From an uncultured Lachnospiraceae bacterium (lineage in GTDB: Bacteria > Bacillota > Clostridia > Lachnospirales > Lachnospiraceae): DNA of 64,000 nt. The notes below the pieces were generated by a model. It was not told where the DNA came from. It did not search any database and was given only the letters and a program-made list of their open reading frames with translations. Numbering within the stretch: the first letter of the stretch is position 1; each line of letters opens with the position of its first letter. Shown one piece after another: positions 17,416 to 26,400 of the stretch. Location of the stretch: NCBI GenBank assembly GCA_947173945.1, contig CAMWGV010000002.1:62001-126000 (forward strand). The letters run 5' to 3'. The translations under genes were made by a program, and so were the position numbers.

Positions 17416-17973
17416 TTAAAGTAGCAATTGACTCTCAAAAAGATTTGATATCAAAATTTCATCACTTGTTTTTCCATTATCCTCCAAACTGTCATAAAGC
17501 TTACGGTTTAAAATATATAATGCAGCCATTGCATATAGTACATTCTTAAGATTTGCCTTTGTATAATTAGACCTGCCTGCTTCATTCTTTTCCATTCTTC
17601 TATGCTTTACATCATTATACGCCTGCCACCAATCTGATGTAGAATCTAAAAACTTTACCATCGGGGCAATATTCTTAATGTCGTATGGATATTTAGTATT
17701 TACTCTGTATTTCTTCAGATTAGGATACTGCTCTGTCAACGCATTAAGCTTATTCATTATTCCAAATGGAACCTTATCATCCTTCAGATGACAAAAAACC
17801 TCTGCGATAGAGTCCATTTCGCTACATATTACTAGCAGCAATTTCATATATTGATTTGAAAATGTGTTGTAATTATCTTTGTCTATAGACACATAATCAT
17901 CTGTCTGAATCAAATCACGTTCCATAAGTTGATACTGCTTCCAATACACCTTTAAAAATTCATCTCTATTCAA
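17416..17973 (-). CDS. Unknown helical protein, paralogue of the 28447-29016 protein
   Basis: A protein of about 185 residues that I cannot assign to a named family. It is roughly 85 percent identical to the product of 28447-29016 along its whole length. Shared landmarks are FLKVYWKQYQLMERDLIQTD, DWWQAYNDVKHRRMEKNEAG and NVLYAMAALYILNRKLYDSL. The WWxxYNxxKHRR core followed by a long helix suggests a HEPN-like helical bundle, which is inference. An ATG-initiated frame extends to 18096 but overlaps the upstream gene by 92 bases. I prefer TTG 17973 because AGGAG lies eight bases before it and the protein then begins where the paralogue does. Confidence 0.65.
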   Translation of the reverse strand: MNRDEFLKVYWKQYQLMERDLIQTDDYVSIDKDNYNTFSNQYMKLLLVICSEMDSIAEVFCHLKDDKVPFGIMNKLNALTEQYPNLKKYRVNTKYPYDIKNIAPMVKFLDSTSDWWQAYNDVKHRRMEKNEAGRSNYTKANLKNVLYAMAALYILNRKLYDSLEDNGKTSDEILISNLFESQLLL

Positions 17974-18004
17974 CCTCCGCACTCCTTTCGCCCGAATCAT
18001 TTTT

Positions 18005-18916
18005 TTAATTTTCCTTGCCAACATATTTAAATCCAAGATAGTCCAATATTGATACAAAATATCTGTATGTAAAAATACATTTTTCATAGCTGTCATTTGT
18101 TTTTTCCAAAGCCGGCAAATAACTATTCTTACTTAATCTTATTGTCTGTGCACTTTTAGGATCCCATGCCCCGTTGTCATCGTAACGTTTCAGTATCTGA
18201 TCCATTCCAATCAAAAATCCATACACGGCAAACCATGTACCATTTAATTCGGAAAAATAATCATCAATATAACAAAGTCTTCCTTTATCCTTATATTCAA
18301 CTGTTTCATATAAAAAGCTCTCGACAAATGGCCACAAATACTTTCCTTCCTCTAAGTCAAAGCTTGAACATGGTACCTTTTTTATTACATATTCGCTATA
18401 TTTATCTGAATATAACAGTCCTCTGTAATCATATAAAAGAGCCATAACAAATTCTTTGCAATCTGTATGTCCCTCATCATATAAACGCTTTGCTCTATCC
18501 AATTCTTCACTGGTCAACTCACGATACACTATCTTATTTTTTTTGCTTTCCAAAAAGCTTTCTGCCAAACCGTAGTCATCCGTTATCTGCATTTCACTAA
18601 AAGACGTTCTTACTGAATATATCATATTAAGTAATGTCTTAAATTCACTTTTCTTTTCATCATCAAACAATTCCCCCTCAAGTGGGAAATATACCTTGCA
18701 AAAGCCATCGCAAATGTTTTTGTCAAATTTTATAAAGAAATTTTCACTCTCTCCATCGCCAAAATCAACTGTCATTGTTTCATTTTCCTCATCTATATCG
18801 CATACCCAATTTTGGGTTACGCCCATATTTTTCACCTTCTTTTTCATCTTTTCAAAAACCTCCATAGGAGTTCTTGTTCGTTTTAATTTCAAAGTATAGA
18901 ATATGGTATTTGACAT
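18005..18916 (-). CDS. Unknown protein, 303 residues
   Basis: I do not recognise this protein. It is soluble and acidic, has no signal peptide, and contains an Asp/Glu-rich first third (DIDEENETMTVDFGDGESEN) and an aromatic-rich last third (YIDDYFSELNGTWFAVYGFL, IFTYRYFVSILDYLGFKYVG). A clear AGGAGAAG site supports ATG 18916. The paralogue-type gene follows directly, so both are probably cotranscribed. The low G+C of this block, compared with the MoxR operon on its left, suggests accessory DNA. Confidence 0.6.
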   Translation of the reverse strand: MSNTIFYTLKLKRTRTPMEVFEKMKKKVKNMGVTQNWVCDIDEENETMTVDFGDGESENFFIKFDKNICDGFCKVYFPLEGELFDDEKKSEFKTLLNMIYSVRTSFSEMQITDDYGLAESFLESKKNKIVYRELTSEELDRAKRLYDEGHTDCKEFVMALLYDYRGLLYSDKYSEYVIKKVPCSSFDLEEGKYLWPFVESFLYETVEYKDKGRLCYIDDYFSELNGTWFAVYGFLIGMDQILKRYDDNGAWDPKSAQTIRLSKNSYLPALEKTNDSYEKCIFTYRYFVSILDYLGFKYVGKEN

Positions 18917-19109
18917 TTTTACTTCTCCTCATTATTTGCACTTTTATTGATACGCTTACCTTTATCTTATAAATTACACATTTTCAATTCAACTTTCCTG
19001 TTTATTATAATATACACCACTCATCATAGTCAAAATATATTAAAATGGCAGATAAATTTTATTTCATTTACATAATTTTAATTAATTCCTCTCTTTTAAG
19101 CACAAAAAA

Positions 19110-19145
19110 CTCCCTGCTACCGACACAGCTTTTGGTAACAGGGAG
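19110..19145 (-). terminator. Intrinsic terminator of the ECF sigma/anti-sigma operon
   Basis: CTCCCTGCTACC (19110-19121) pairs with GGTAACAGGGAG (19133-19144) with one mismatch. On the minus strand the stem is followed by TTTTTTG. It sits about 70 bases after the anti-sigma gene stop. Confidence 0.85.
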
Positions 19146-19209
19146 CCTCCATTTTTCCTAGTTATAAAATCTAAACACTATTTACTGTTTTCTATTATTA
19201 AGTGAATTA

Positions 19210-19968
19210 TTACTTTCTCCACTTTTTAACCCTGCCAATCAGGAAAAACACGAATGCTGCAATAACAAGTCCCAGGGCATTAGCCATAAAATTATGCACA
19301 CGGAGTACGTCATTCCACACATAATCTCCCGTAATCAGCTTGGTAATATAATTGCCTACTGCTGTCAATACCATAAACACTGCTATACAATCCCATATAT
19401 TCCATTTGAAAAATGCTCTGAACAGCATTGGAATCCAAAGAATACCCAACCATAGCAGCATAATTGGAAAACCAAAACGAAAAATCCAAACGGTTCCTGC
19501 ATCCATAAGATAATATCTGACAAGCTGTATAACGGAAAGCAGACAGAATGTTCCAATGCTTACTACAGCCATTGCGATATATCCCTTATTTTTTTTGCAG
19601 ACTGAAAGTACATATACCAAAGCATCTGCAAATATAACGGCAGTCGTCACAATAAGAGACCATGTAATTCCTTTGTTTACTGCCAAATCCACTATCATAC
19701 AGACAAGTATGGCAATAAAACAAAGACAACTCAAGCCATAAAATAAATACATATGCTTTGTTTTTTTCAAAAACCTTTTTACATCCTGAACCTCTGACGG
19801 CTGTGTTTCCTTTTCTAAATTAAAGGCCATACTATGATATACCCCATTACAATCTGTGCAATCTTCTAAATGTTTTTCGATGCTTTTTTGGGAAACATCA
19901 CTTACCATTCCGTCCACATAAAGAGGAAGCAGGTCTTTTACAATCTCACAAGCTAATTCTCTGTCCAT
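19210..19968 (-). CDS. Membrane anti-sigma factor with zinc-finger domain
   Basis: A protein of 252 residues. Residues 1-45 form an anti-sigma zinc finger (zf-HC2 type) with CEIVKDLLPLYVDG, a His and the pair CTDC. The remaining 160 residues hold about six hydrophobic helices (for example YLFYGLSCLCFIAILVCMIV). Such proteins bind their ECF sigma factor at the membrane and release it on a signal. The gene overlaps the sigma factor gene by 16 bases, the usual coupled arrangement. The tail ends FFLIGRVKKWRK, placing the C-terminus on the cytoplasmic side. Confidence 0.88.
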   Translation of the reverse strand: MDRELACEIVKDLLPLYVDGMVSDVSQKSIEKHLEDCTDCNGVYHSMAFNLEKETQPSEVQDVKRFLKKTKHMYLFYGLSCLCFIAILVCMIVDLAVNKGITWSLIVTTAVIFADALVYVLSVCKKNKGYIAMAVVSIGTFCLLSVIQLVRYYLMDAGTVWIFRFGFPIMLLWLGILWIPMLFRAFFKWNIWDCIAVFMVLTAVGNYITKLITGDYVWNDVLRVHNFMANALGLVIAAFVFFLIGRVKKWRK

Positions 19969-20459
19969 TCTATCATTCCTTTCAACAATTTTTGTTTTCC
20001 TCTATAATAAGTTACTCTTGCCCAATTTTCTGTTTTACCCACGATATCTGCAATCTCAGAAAATTGTAAATCGCCCGCAAGCCGAAGATACATCACTTCT
20101 CTCGTCGCATCATCCAAATTGTGCATCAGACGGAAAATCTCCAACTTTTCTAAATTATTCAGACTTTTATTTTCAACATTCTCACCTGAAGGTATTGTGT
20201 AGTCCAGCTCCACAGTTTTGTGTTTGTTTCTTTTTTCAAGCTCCTTATACCACAAATTTTTTGCAATCTGACATAGCCAGACGGAAACCTTACAATCACC
20301 TCTGAATTTGTCAATTCCCTTTATTGCCTGAAAAAATGTTTCCTGTGTTAATTCCTCGGCAAGTCCGGTATCATGTGTCAGCCCACATAGATATTTGTAT
20401 TCCATTGTTGCATTTTGCCGGTATATTTCATCAATTTTTGCTTTCTCCATATTTTGCAC
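19953..20459 (-). CDS. ECF-type RNA polymerase sigma factor
   Basis: A protein of 168 residues. Region 2 (residues 20-85) reads GLAEELTQETFFQAIKGIDK and VSVWLCQIAKNLWYKELEKR. Region 4 (residues 105-160) reads EVMYLRLAGDLQFSEIADI followed by the GKTENWARVTYYRGKQKLLK helix-turn-helix. There are no regions 1 or 3, as expected for ECF sigma factors. The overlapping zinc-finger anti-sigma gene controls its activity. AGGTG seven bases before ATG 20459 supports the start. No clear self-type promoter could be assigned in the upstream 130 bases. Confidence 0.93.
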   Translation of the reverse strand: MQNMEKAKIDEIYRQNATMEYKYLCGLTHDTGLAEELTQETFFQAIKGIDKFRGDCKVSVWLCQIAKNLWYKELEKRNKHKTVELDYTIPSGENVENKSLNNLEKLEIFRLMHNLDDATREVMYLRLAGDLQFSEIADIVGKTENWARVTYYRGKQKLLKGMIEWTEN

Positions 20460-20587
20460 CTCATATTGTTAGTTATTTTTAAGTGCAATTTGTTACAAAT
20501 ATTTTTTAGTTTTTTCAAGTTTCAGCTTTTCACTAATATTTTCTCAGTCTTTTTAACGCTCCCATCTGTTTGGGTGACAGCATTGCA

Positions 20588-20887
20588 TTAAAACCATCCA
20601 AGCATCCACAGTAAAATAATGAGAACATATGGTAAAATAATAATTACACAATTAATCCGCAACAGCTCCTTGTAATTTTTTGCTTTTTCCAAACTTTTCT
20701 TTTTAATCAAAAAGTATGAGAAGAAATTAATAAATAAGCCAACAGATAATTGAAGCACTGCCAGTGCCAGAGTTAAATATTGATTATAATTAGATATCAT
20801 GGACGAGCCTATTTGAATAATACAAATACACCAGCCTAATATTGAGTATATTGCATTTATGAGAACGATTAATAATTTTATTTTCAT
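20588..20887 (-). CDS. Small membrane protein, function unknown
   Basis: A protein of 99 residues with three hydrophobic stretches (residues 4-24, 36-62 and 76-97), separated by a short basic loop (KKKSLEKAKNYKELL). It has a good AGGAG ribosome binding site before ATG 20887. I recognise no family. It stands alone between the sigma factor gene and a divergent XRE regulator gene. Confidence 0.65.
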   Translation of the reverse strand: MKIKLLIVLINAIYSILGWCICIIQIGSSMISNYNQYLTLALAVLQLSVGLFINFFSYFLIKKKSLEKAKNYKELLRINCVIIILPYVLIILLWMLGWF

Positions 20888-21155
20888 TTTATCTCCTATA
20901 TATTAAATATGCGTAAAACTGTCAGGATTATATGAGTGTATACTAGCTGTTTATTATACTATATCAAGCAAATAACAAAGTCAAAACATGGTGTAATATT
21001 TTTTTACATAAAAGTATGGTGTAATCACACTTTGCCCGACATAAAATCTGCATAAATTCATCATCCTACTTTATTCACAACACTATTTCTTCAACCATTC
21101 CAAAGCTCTTCATCGATGCTCACAAACAATGTCAAAAAATGTCGAAAAGTATTGT

Positions 21156-21194
21156 TTCACCATATTTACTTACAAAAAGTATGATGCTATCATA
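21156..21194 (+). promoter_or_regulatory. Promoter and overlapping palindromic operator of the XRE gene
   Basis: TTCACC (21156-21161) and TATGAT (21180-21185) are separated by 18 bases. The -10 box is also the left half of the perfect inverted repeat TATGAT-GCT-ATCATA (21180-21194). A repressor bound there would block transcription, so autoregulation by the downstream XRE protein is likely. Farther upstream ATGGTGTAAT occurs twice (20988-20997, 21016-21025). Confidence 0.5.
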
Positions 21195-21214
21195 TCAGCG
21201 AGGGGAGTGATACT

Positions 21215-21556
21215 ATGGATTTTCATCCAAAGCAATTTGGCATAGTACTAAAAAACGCACGATTAGACAATAAACTTACACAAGCAGAACTAGCCGAAAT
21301 ATTAGATATTTCTCTATCTTACTTAAAAGATCTGGAACGTTTTCGAAATAATCCAAGCTATGAGGTTTTTGAGAAAGTCATACGCTATTTCAATATTTCA
21401 GCGGACATGGTAATTTATCCAAACCAAAATTTATCCGATAACACATACCAGAAGATAGAGCGAATGCTGACTCGCTGCGATGAAAACCAGCTCAAGGTTA
21501 TCCTTGCCACTACAGAAGCCCTGCTGTCTATAGACAAAAAACCTTTGGCAACCTAA
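21215..21556 (+). CDS. XRE-family helix-turn-helix regulator
   Basis: A protein of 113 residues. Residues 8-65 form a Cro/CI-type helix-turn-helix (LKNARLDNKLTQAELAEIL, then ISLSYLKDLERFRNNPSYEV). The rest is a short helical tail. GAGGGGAG supports ATG 21215. It is a stand-alone DNA-binding protein of the phage-repressor type. The palindrome over its own -10 box suggests it represses itself. Its other targets are unknown; the Rpn nuclease gene lies 300 bases downstream on the same strand. Confidence 0.88.
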   Translation: MDFHPKQFGIVLKNARLDNKLTQAELAEILDISLSYLKDLERFRNNPSYEVFEKVIRYFNISADMVIYPNQNLSDNTYQKIERMLTRCDENQLKVILATTEALLSIDKKPLAT

Positions 21557-21855
21557 CTAATAGATCCGTACAGATTTTATTTTCCGGGTAAATCTTTAAT
21601 TATCAGTTGCAATATAAATACGCATATGGTAGTATCTTATCAAAGCATTATTACAGTATTTCTTTCATGGGTAACACCTATTTCAGACATTCAAAGAAAA
21701 GGGCGCATCTGGCGCTGTAATTCGAGTCTAGCAAAACAAGTTACTTCGATGCTTTCTATCACAACGCATATCGGCAGAGAAGACGCTGTTTTGGAAATTG
21801 TCTGAACATAAGCTTTCCATTCACTTCTTCCTGCCACAAAAGGGGGAAATTGAAA
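21557..21855. other. Non-coding gap between XRE and Rpn genes
   Basis: About 300 bases hold no credible gene on either strand. I see no terminator hairpin, tRNA or repeat, only the AGGGGG ribosome binding site (21841-21846) of the next gene. Confidence 0.5.
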
Positions 21856-22719
21856 ATGGAAAAAGAACAAATAAACGGTTCTGATATTTTGCGTCCAAAC
21901 AAAAAGTATAAGGACACAGTTTTCAGAATGTTATTTTCTGACAAGAAAGAACTGCTTACACTTTACAATGCAGTAAACGAAACAAACTACGATAATCCTG
22001 ATGAACTGGAAATTACGACTTTGGAAAATGCAATTTACATGACTGTTAAAAATGATTTATCCTGTGTCATTGATATGCGGTTAAACATTTTTGAGCACCA
22101 GTCATCCATAAATCCGAATATGCCCTTACGGGATTTGGATTATGTATCACGGAGTTTCCGACGATTTTATGACAGACATGATATCTACTCAGAACGGCTT
22201 ATTAAGCTTCCAAACCCAAAGTTTGTTGTATTTTACAATGGTGTACGAGAACAACCGGAACGCAGGGAATTTAAACTTTCAGATGCATATACACATCAGG
22301 AGGAAACTCCATGTCTTGAGCTTATTGTACTCCAGCTCAATATCAATCCGGGGTATAATGATGAATTAATGCAGAAGTGTCCTACCCTTAAGGAATATAT
22401 GCTGTTTGTTGAGCGGATACGTACATACCGACAGGATACGGATATAAATACAGCTGTTAACCGTGCAGTTGACGAATGTATAAAGGAAAATATACTTTCT
22501 GATTTTTTAAGAAAGAATAAGAGGGAGGTTATAGCCATGGGTATAGATGAATATGATGCTGAGCTTCACGAAAAAACCTTGCTTGAAATCGGACGTGAGC
22601 AAGGTGCCCAACAAACAGCAGTAAGAATGTTAAAAGCAGGCAAACTATCCATGGAGGAAATCTCTATATATTCAGGGCTTTCTCTTGAACAAGTGTTACA
22701 ATTAAAAGATGATCTCTAA
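21856..22719 (+). CDS. Rpn-family recombination-promoting nuclease (PD-(D/E)XK)
   Basis: A protein of about 287 residues. The N-terminus has the usual Rpn opening (LRPNKKYKDTVFRMLFSDKK), then the PD-(D/E)XK-type core around residue 70-90 (CVIDMRLNIFEHQSS) and PKFVVFYNG. The C-terminal 60 residues form a helical tail ending MEEISIYSGLSLEQVLQLKD, common in gut Firmicutes copies. Rpn proteins are DNA endonucleases that promote RecA-independent recombination, and they occur in many near-identical copies per genome. ATG 21856 is preferred over the upstream TTG because AGGGGG is nine bases away. Confidence 0.85.
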   Translation: MEKEQINGSDILRPNKKYKDTVFRMLFSDKKELLTLYNAVNETNYDNPDELEITTLENAIYMTVKNDLSCVIDMRLNIFEHQSSINPNMPLRDLDYVSRSFRRFYDRHDIYSERLIKLPNPKFVVFYNGVREQPERREFKLSDAYTHQEETPCLELIVLQLNINPGYNDELMQKCPTLKEYMLFVERIRTYRQDTDINTAVNRAVDECIKENILSDFLRKNKREVIAMGIDEYDAELHEKTLLEIGREQGAQQTAVRMLKAGKLSMEEISIYSGLSLEQVLQLKDDL

Positions 22720-22745
22720 TATTTAAAAATTAAGTTTTCAAAAAG

Positions 22746-22784
22746 CAGCAGACAGTCAGGTTGTTATTTCCTTACTGTCTGCTG
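22746..22784. terminator. Bidirectional intrinsic terminator
   Basis: CAGCAGACAGT (22746-22756) pairs exactly with ACTGTCTGCTG (22774-22784), flanked by A4 and T4 runs. It lies between the convergent Rpn and oxidoreductase genes and can serve both strands. Confidence 0.88.
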
Positions 22785-22821
22785 TTTTAAAATATATTGA
22801 CTTGTAAGCACAACTTGGCTT

Positions 22822-25038
22822 TTATAAATAAGGATTTTCTGACTTTGCCAAAAGGCATTGAAACCGCCTGTCAACCTCTTCCTGTAAGGATTCAACCACC
22901 GCATTATATTCGTTATTTTTTAAATGCTTTGTTCTTCCCATCATGGAGAGCCAATCCAGTACCGGAATCTTTTTTCCGCTTTTGTGCGGATCATAGCTCA
23001 GAGTCGTGATTCCCCGTTCTACCTCATAAAGTGGGAAATAACAGCAATCGACTGCTGCCTCAATTACCTTTCGTTCCTTGTCAGGTGCATCATTCCAGTT
23101 TAAGGGACATGCAGAAATTGCTTTTACATAAGCACAGCCCTCTTTTTTTGCATAATCTGCTGCCTTTGCCGCCTTTTTGATAAAATCCACAGGATTGGAT
23201 TCCGCCACTGTTGCCACATAAGGAATGTTGGCTGCCGCCATTAGCTGTGGCATATCCTTGTGGAAATACCGCTTTCCAAACTGACATCTTCCCACATGTG
23301 AAGTAGCACTTACAGCCCCTTTTGGTGTAGAGTAAGAAAACTGATATCCTGTATTCATATAACCACCATTATCATACTCAAACATAAGCAGTCTATGTCC
23401 CCGCATTGCCGTAGAGAGGGCAGAGCCCATACCGATATCCATACCACCATCCCCACTTACCATGATAAATACAATATCCCCACGCGGAAGCTCTCCTTTT
23501 TCCTGTTTTCTATAACAGATTTCGGCTAATCCGCTTAAGGTTGCAGCACCATTTTGAAAGAGATTATGCAGATAAGGTACCTTAAAGCTTGTCTTTGGAT
23601 AAGGTGTTGTTACAATCATGCCACAGCCCGTCTGAAACAATAAGACAACAGGGTCTTCAATAGCTCTTAGAAGCATATTGATATTAACAGGAATACCGCA
23701 GCCCGGGCAAGCACCATGTCCCGGTGCAAGCCGTTTTGGCATGGCTGTCGTCTGATTAATCTGTCCTCCCGTAACCTGGTTGCTCTGCTGTAAAATTCTT
23801 GTCTTTTCTGCAGAAAGAGGGGCAAAAAACTGTTGCTTTTCCAATTCCGCTTGTTGGGAATTCCCCTTTTCCACACCATAATAAAACAAGTTGTCTGGAC
23901 TTTCTTCTTCTGCCATATCAAACATAGTAATGGCATCCTCTACATAAAAATCTTTCCCACCAAGTCCATAAACAAGACTTTTTACTTTTCCCGCACAGCC
24001 ATACTTCTGCATTACCGCACGTATTTCCATAGAAAAATTACCACCGACTCCACCGTAGCTGTCCTGCCTGTCGGCAATAAGAATATGGCTGGCATACCGA
24101 AGTATTTCTGCAAGCTCTTCTTCCGGAAAAGGACGCAGAGCCCCTAATGTAAGCACACCCACTTTTCTTCCCTGCTTCCTCAATCTATCCACCGCTACTG
24201 TAGCTGTATCAAAGGATGAACCGAGGAGCACCAGAAGTGTTTCCGCATCTTCGTGGCAGTAGCCTTCGCACCATTTATAGCTTCTGCCACAAAGGGTGCC
24301 GTATTCGTCAAACATCTTCGGCAGAACATTTTTTGCCTCCTCCATGGCAAGATGAAGCTGATAACGATTATTAATCAGATCAGGTTCATTCATATAAGAC
24401 CCTATGGTAATAGGATGTTCCAAATCCAAAAATGGATATGGCTCATGCTTTTCCCCTATAAAATTCCTTACATCCTCATCATGTTCAAAACGCATACATC
24501 TTCGTTTCTGATGACTGGTAAAAAAGCCATCATAGGCTACCACTACAGGCAGCCTTACAGTCTCCGCCAGTTTGAGCGCCACAATATTGAAGTCATATAC
24601 CTGTTGTGCGGAATGGGCAAATAATATAGGCCATCCAACATTTAACATGTACATGATATCACTGTGATCACCTTTTATGGAAAGCGGTCCCGAAACAGTC
24701 CTGCAAGCCACATTCATGACCATCGGAAATCTGGTTCCTGACTGGACAGGGAACTGCTCAAGGGCGTAAAGCAGCCCGTTAGCACTGGTTGCATTAATCA
24801 CCCTTCCTCCCCCTACAGCTGCACCATAACAGATTCCCGCTGCACTATGTTCTCCTTCCGCGGCAATCATAATTAAATCCAGATTTCCTTCTGCTTTCAT
24901 TAAATCCAGATTTTCTGCTATCTGTGTAGATGGTGTGATGGGATAATATCCCATTAAATCATAGCCTATCTGTTTGATTGCCATAGATGCCATTTCGTTT
25001 CCACTTGCAAACTCTATAATCTGTTTACATTCCTGCAT
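22822..25038 (-). CDS. 2-oxoacid:ferredoxin oxidoreductase, fused alpha and beta subunits
   Basis: A protein of 738 residues. Residues 1-370 are the alpha subunit (GYYPITPSTQIAENL, AAEGEHSAAGICYGAAVGGG, SANGLLYALEQFP). Residues 430-660 are the thiamine-diphosphate beta subunit: GHGACPGCGIPVN, then the ThDP motif GDGGMDIGMGSAL with NGGYMNTGYQ. It is therefore an oxidative decarboxylase of a 2-oxoacid (pyruvate, branched-chain or aromatic) that passes electrons to a ferredoxin-type carrier. Alpha and beta are usually separate or part of one large PFOR, so this two-domain fusion is a distinct layout. The gamma/delta partner gene ends two bases upstream. The substrate cannot be assigned by reading. 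Confidence 0.9.
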   Translation of the reverse strand: MQECKQIIEFASGNEMASMAIKQIGYDLMGYYPITPSTQIAENLDLMKAEGNLDLIMIAAEGEHSAAGICYGAAVGGGRVINATSANGLLYALEQFPVQSGTRFPMVMNVACRTVSGPLSIKGDHSDIMYMLNVGWPILFAHSAQQVYDFNIVALKLAETVRLPVVVAYDGFFTSHQKRRCMRFEHDEDVRNFIGEKHEPYPFLDLEHPITIGSYMNEPDLINNRYQLHLAMEEAKNVLPKMFDEYGTLCGRSYKWCEGYCHEDAETLLVLLGSSFDTATVAVDRLRKQGRKVGVLTLGALRPFPEEELAEILRYASHILIADRQDSYGGVGGNFSMEIRAVMQKYGCAGKVKSLVYGLGGKDFYVEDAITMFDMAEEESPDNLFYYGVEKGNSQQAELEKQQFFAPLSAEKTRILQQSNQVTGGQINQTTAMPKRLAPGHGACPGCGIPVNINMLLRAIEDPVVLLFQTGCGMIVTTPYPKTSFKVPYLHNLFQNGAATLSGLAEICYRKQEKGELPRGDIVFIMVSGDGGMDIGMGSALSTAMRGHRLLMFEYDNGGYMNTGYQFSYSTPKGAVSATSHVGRCQFGKRYFHKDMPQLMAAANIPYVATVAESNPVDFIKKAAKAADYAKKEGCAYVKAISACPLNWNDAPDKERKVIEAAVDCCYFPLYEVERGITTLSYDPHKSGKKIPVLDWLSMMGRTKHLKNNEYNAVVESLQEEVDRRFQCLLAKSENPYL

Positions 25039-25039
25039 G

Positions 25040-26134
25040 TCATACCTCCCCTCCCTTTATACGCTGCTCCGTCAGAAAGGCTTCCGAAGTAATATAACCA
25101 TCATATCCCGCTTTTTCATAGTTGTCAGGATTTCGTAAAAGTTCCTGATTCGGCATAAAATATTTTTTGTGTGGATGCTCTGCCTCCACACCACGAACCA
25201 AAGCTTGTACCGGACATACAGTGACACATCTTAAGCAGCCTTTACAATGGTAATAATCCAATCCCTTATTGAGCATCATTTCTCTTCCCTTAAATTCCCC
25301 TTTTTGAAATTGGAATACCATATCGGGGCAGGTTGTATCACACAGCCCACAATTGATACATTTTTCCGGTATAAAAATTGGGAAATATCCCTGTCTGGAA
25401 GGTGACAAATCATTTACCACACTATTTCCGAAACAGGGATTGATTCCACCAATGGGGGCAGTTTCATAACCCCATATGGATTCTTCTTCATTTTTGTTTC
25501 CTTTCGGACTTTTGCTCCGGTCACTTTCAAAAGCAATATCCACTTCCTCATAGCCTCTCCTGATTCCTTCCATGTTTTGTGAAAGTGAAGCAGGATATTT
25601 TCTCCCAAGGGTGTCCTTACATATTGCATTCAGGTCTTCCAACTCCACAAAACCCATGACCTTGGCAATAGCACCCAGCATAACTACATTAATTCGGGAT
25701 TTGGTTTCTATGGCTATCTTCTGGGCATCTAGAAAATAAACGCAGTGATAATCTTCCAACTCCAAAAGTTCCTGTCTGTCTTTTCCGTTTACCGTATTAA
25801 CAATAATATCTGTATCGCTTCCACAGCCTTTCAAAACAGACGTGTCGGATAAAAGAGCATCATGGAATATCACTAGAAGATGAGGAGTTTTTATAGGCGA
25901 GTGCAGCTTAATATCTAAATCTGCAGAACTATAGCGGATAAAGCCTTTCACCGGTGTTCCCGTCTTTTCCGAACCATAGCTGGAAAAGCTGGCACTATTT
26001 AAGCCGAGATATTTAATACCAAGTTCCCCTAACATTTTTCCGCATAAATTGGCACCCAGTCCGCCAATGCTTTCCAGACGGATTTGATAATAGCCGTTTT
26101 CATCCGTAATCGGTAGTACAACCTTCTTTTCCAC
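25040..26134 (-). CDS. 2-oxoacid:ferredoxin oxidoreductase, fused gamma and ferredoxin (delta) subunits
   Basis: A protein of 364 residues. Residues 15-190 are the gamma subunit (RLESIGGLGANLCGKMLGEL, YGSEKTGTPVKGFIR). Residues 250-330 carry two 4Fe-4S clusters: CINCGLCDTTCP and CKGCLRCVTVCP. With the neighbouring alpha-beta fusion it completes a four-domain oxidoreductase in two polypeptides. The start is GTG 26134 behind AGGAGGAG. The rubredoxin gene ends 15 bases upstream, so the three genes form one operon. It is cytoplasmic. Confidence 0.9.
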   Translation of the reverse strand: MEKKVVLPITDENGYYQIRLESIGGLGANLCGKMLGELGIKYLGLNSASFSSYGSEKTGTPVKGFIRYSSADLDIKLHSPIKTPHLLVIFHDALLSDTSVLKGCGSDTDIIVNTVNGKDRQELLELEDYHCVYFLDAQKIAIETKSRINVVMLGAIAKVMGFVELEDLNAICKDTLGRKYPASLSQNMEGIRRGYEEVDIAFESDRSKSPKGNKNEEESIWGYETAPIGGINPCFGNSVVNDLSPSRQGYFPIFIPEKCINCGLCDTTCPDMVFQFQKGEFKGREMMLNKGLDYYHCKGCLRCVTVCPVQALVRGVEAEHPHKKYFMPNQELLRNPDNYEKAGYDGYITSEAFLTEQRIKGGEV

Positions 26135-26149
26135 CTGTCTCCTCCTTAT

Positions 26150-26311
26150 TTAATCCGCCTGCGCTTCAAAATACTCTTTTCCCATCATGCAAAGAGGACA
26201 CAAATAGCCTTCCGGAACATCTTCCCATTTTGTTCCCGGTGCAATACCATGTTCCGGGTCTCCTACCTCTTCGTCATAAACATATCCACATACCGTACAA
26301 ACATATTTCAT
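26150..26311 (-). CDS. Rubredoxin
   Basis: A 53-residue protein with both iron-binding Cys pairs: CTVCGYVYDEEVGDPEHGI at residues 5-23 and YLCPLCMMGKEYFEA near the end, with GTKWEDVPE between them. Length and motifs are standard for rubredoxin, a one-iron electron carrier. It is the first gene of the oxidoreductase operon and could serve as its electron acceptor or as an oxygen-stress carrier. AGAAGG lies seven bases before ATG 26311. Confidence 0.93.
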   Translation of the reverse strand: MKYVCTVCGYVYDEEVGDPEHGIAPGTKWEDVPEGYLCPLCMMGKEYFEAQAD

Positions 26312-26400
26312 ACTATCAACCTTCTTTTCTTCAACTTCTTTTTATTCAGTATGACAATTTTTGTAAAAAGTATGCATTACACTTAGCCAGTAAAAAAGGA

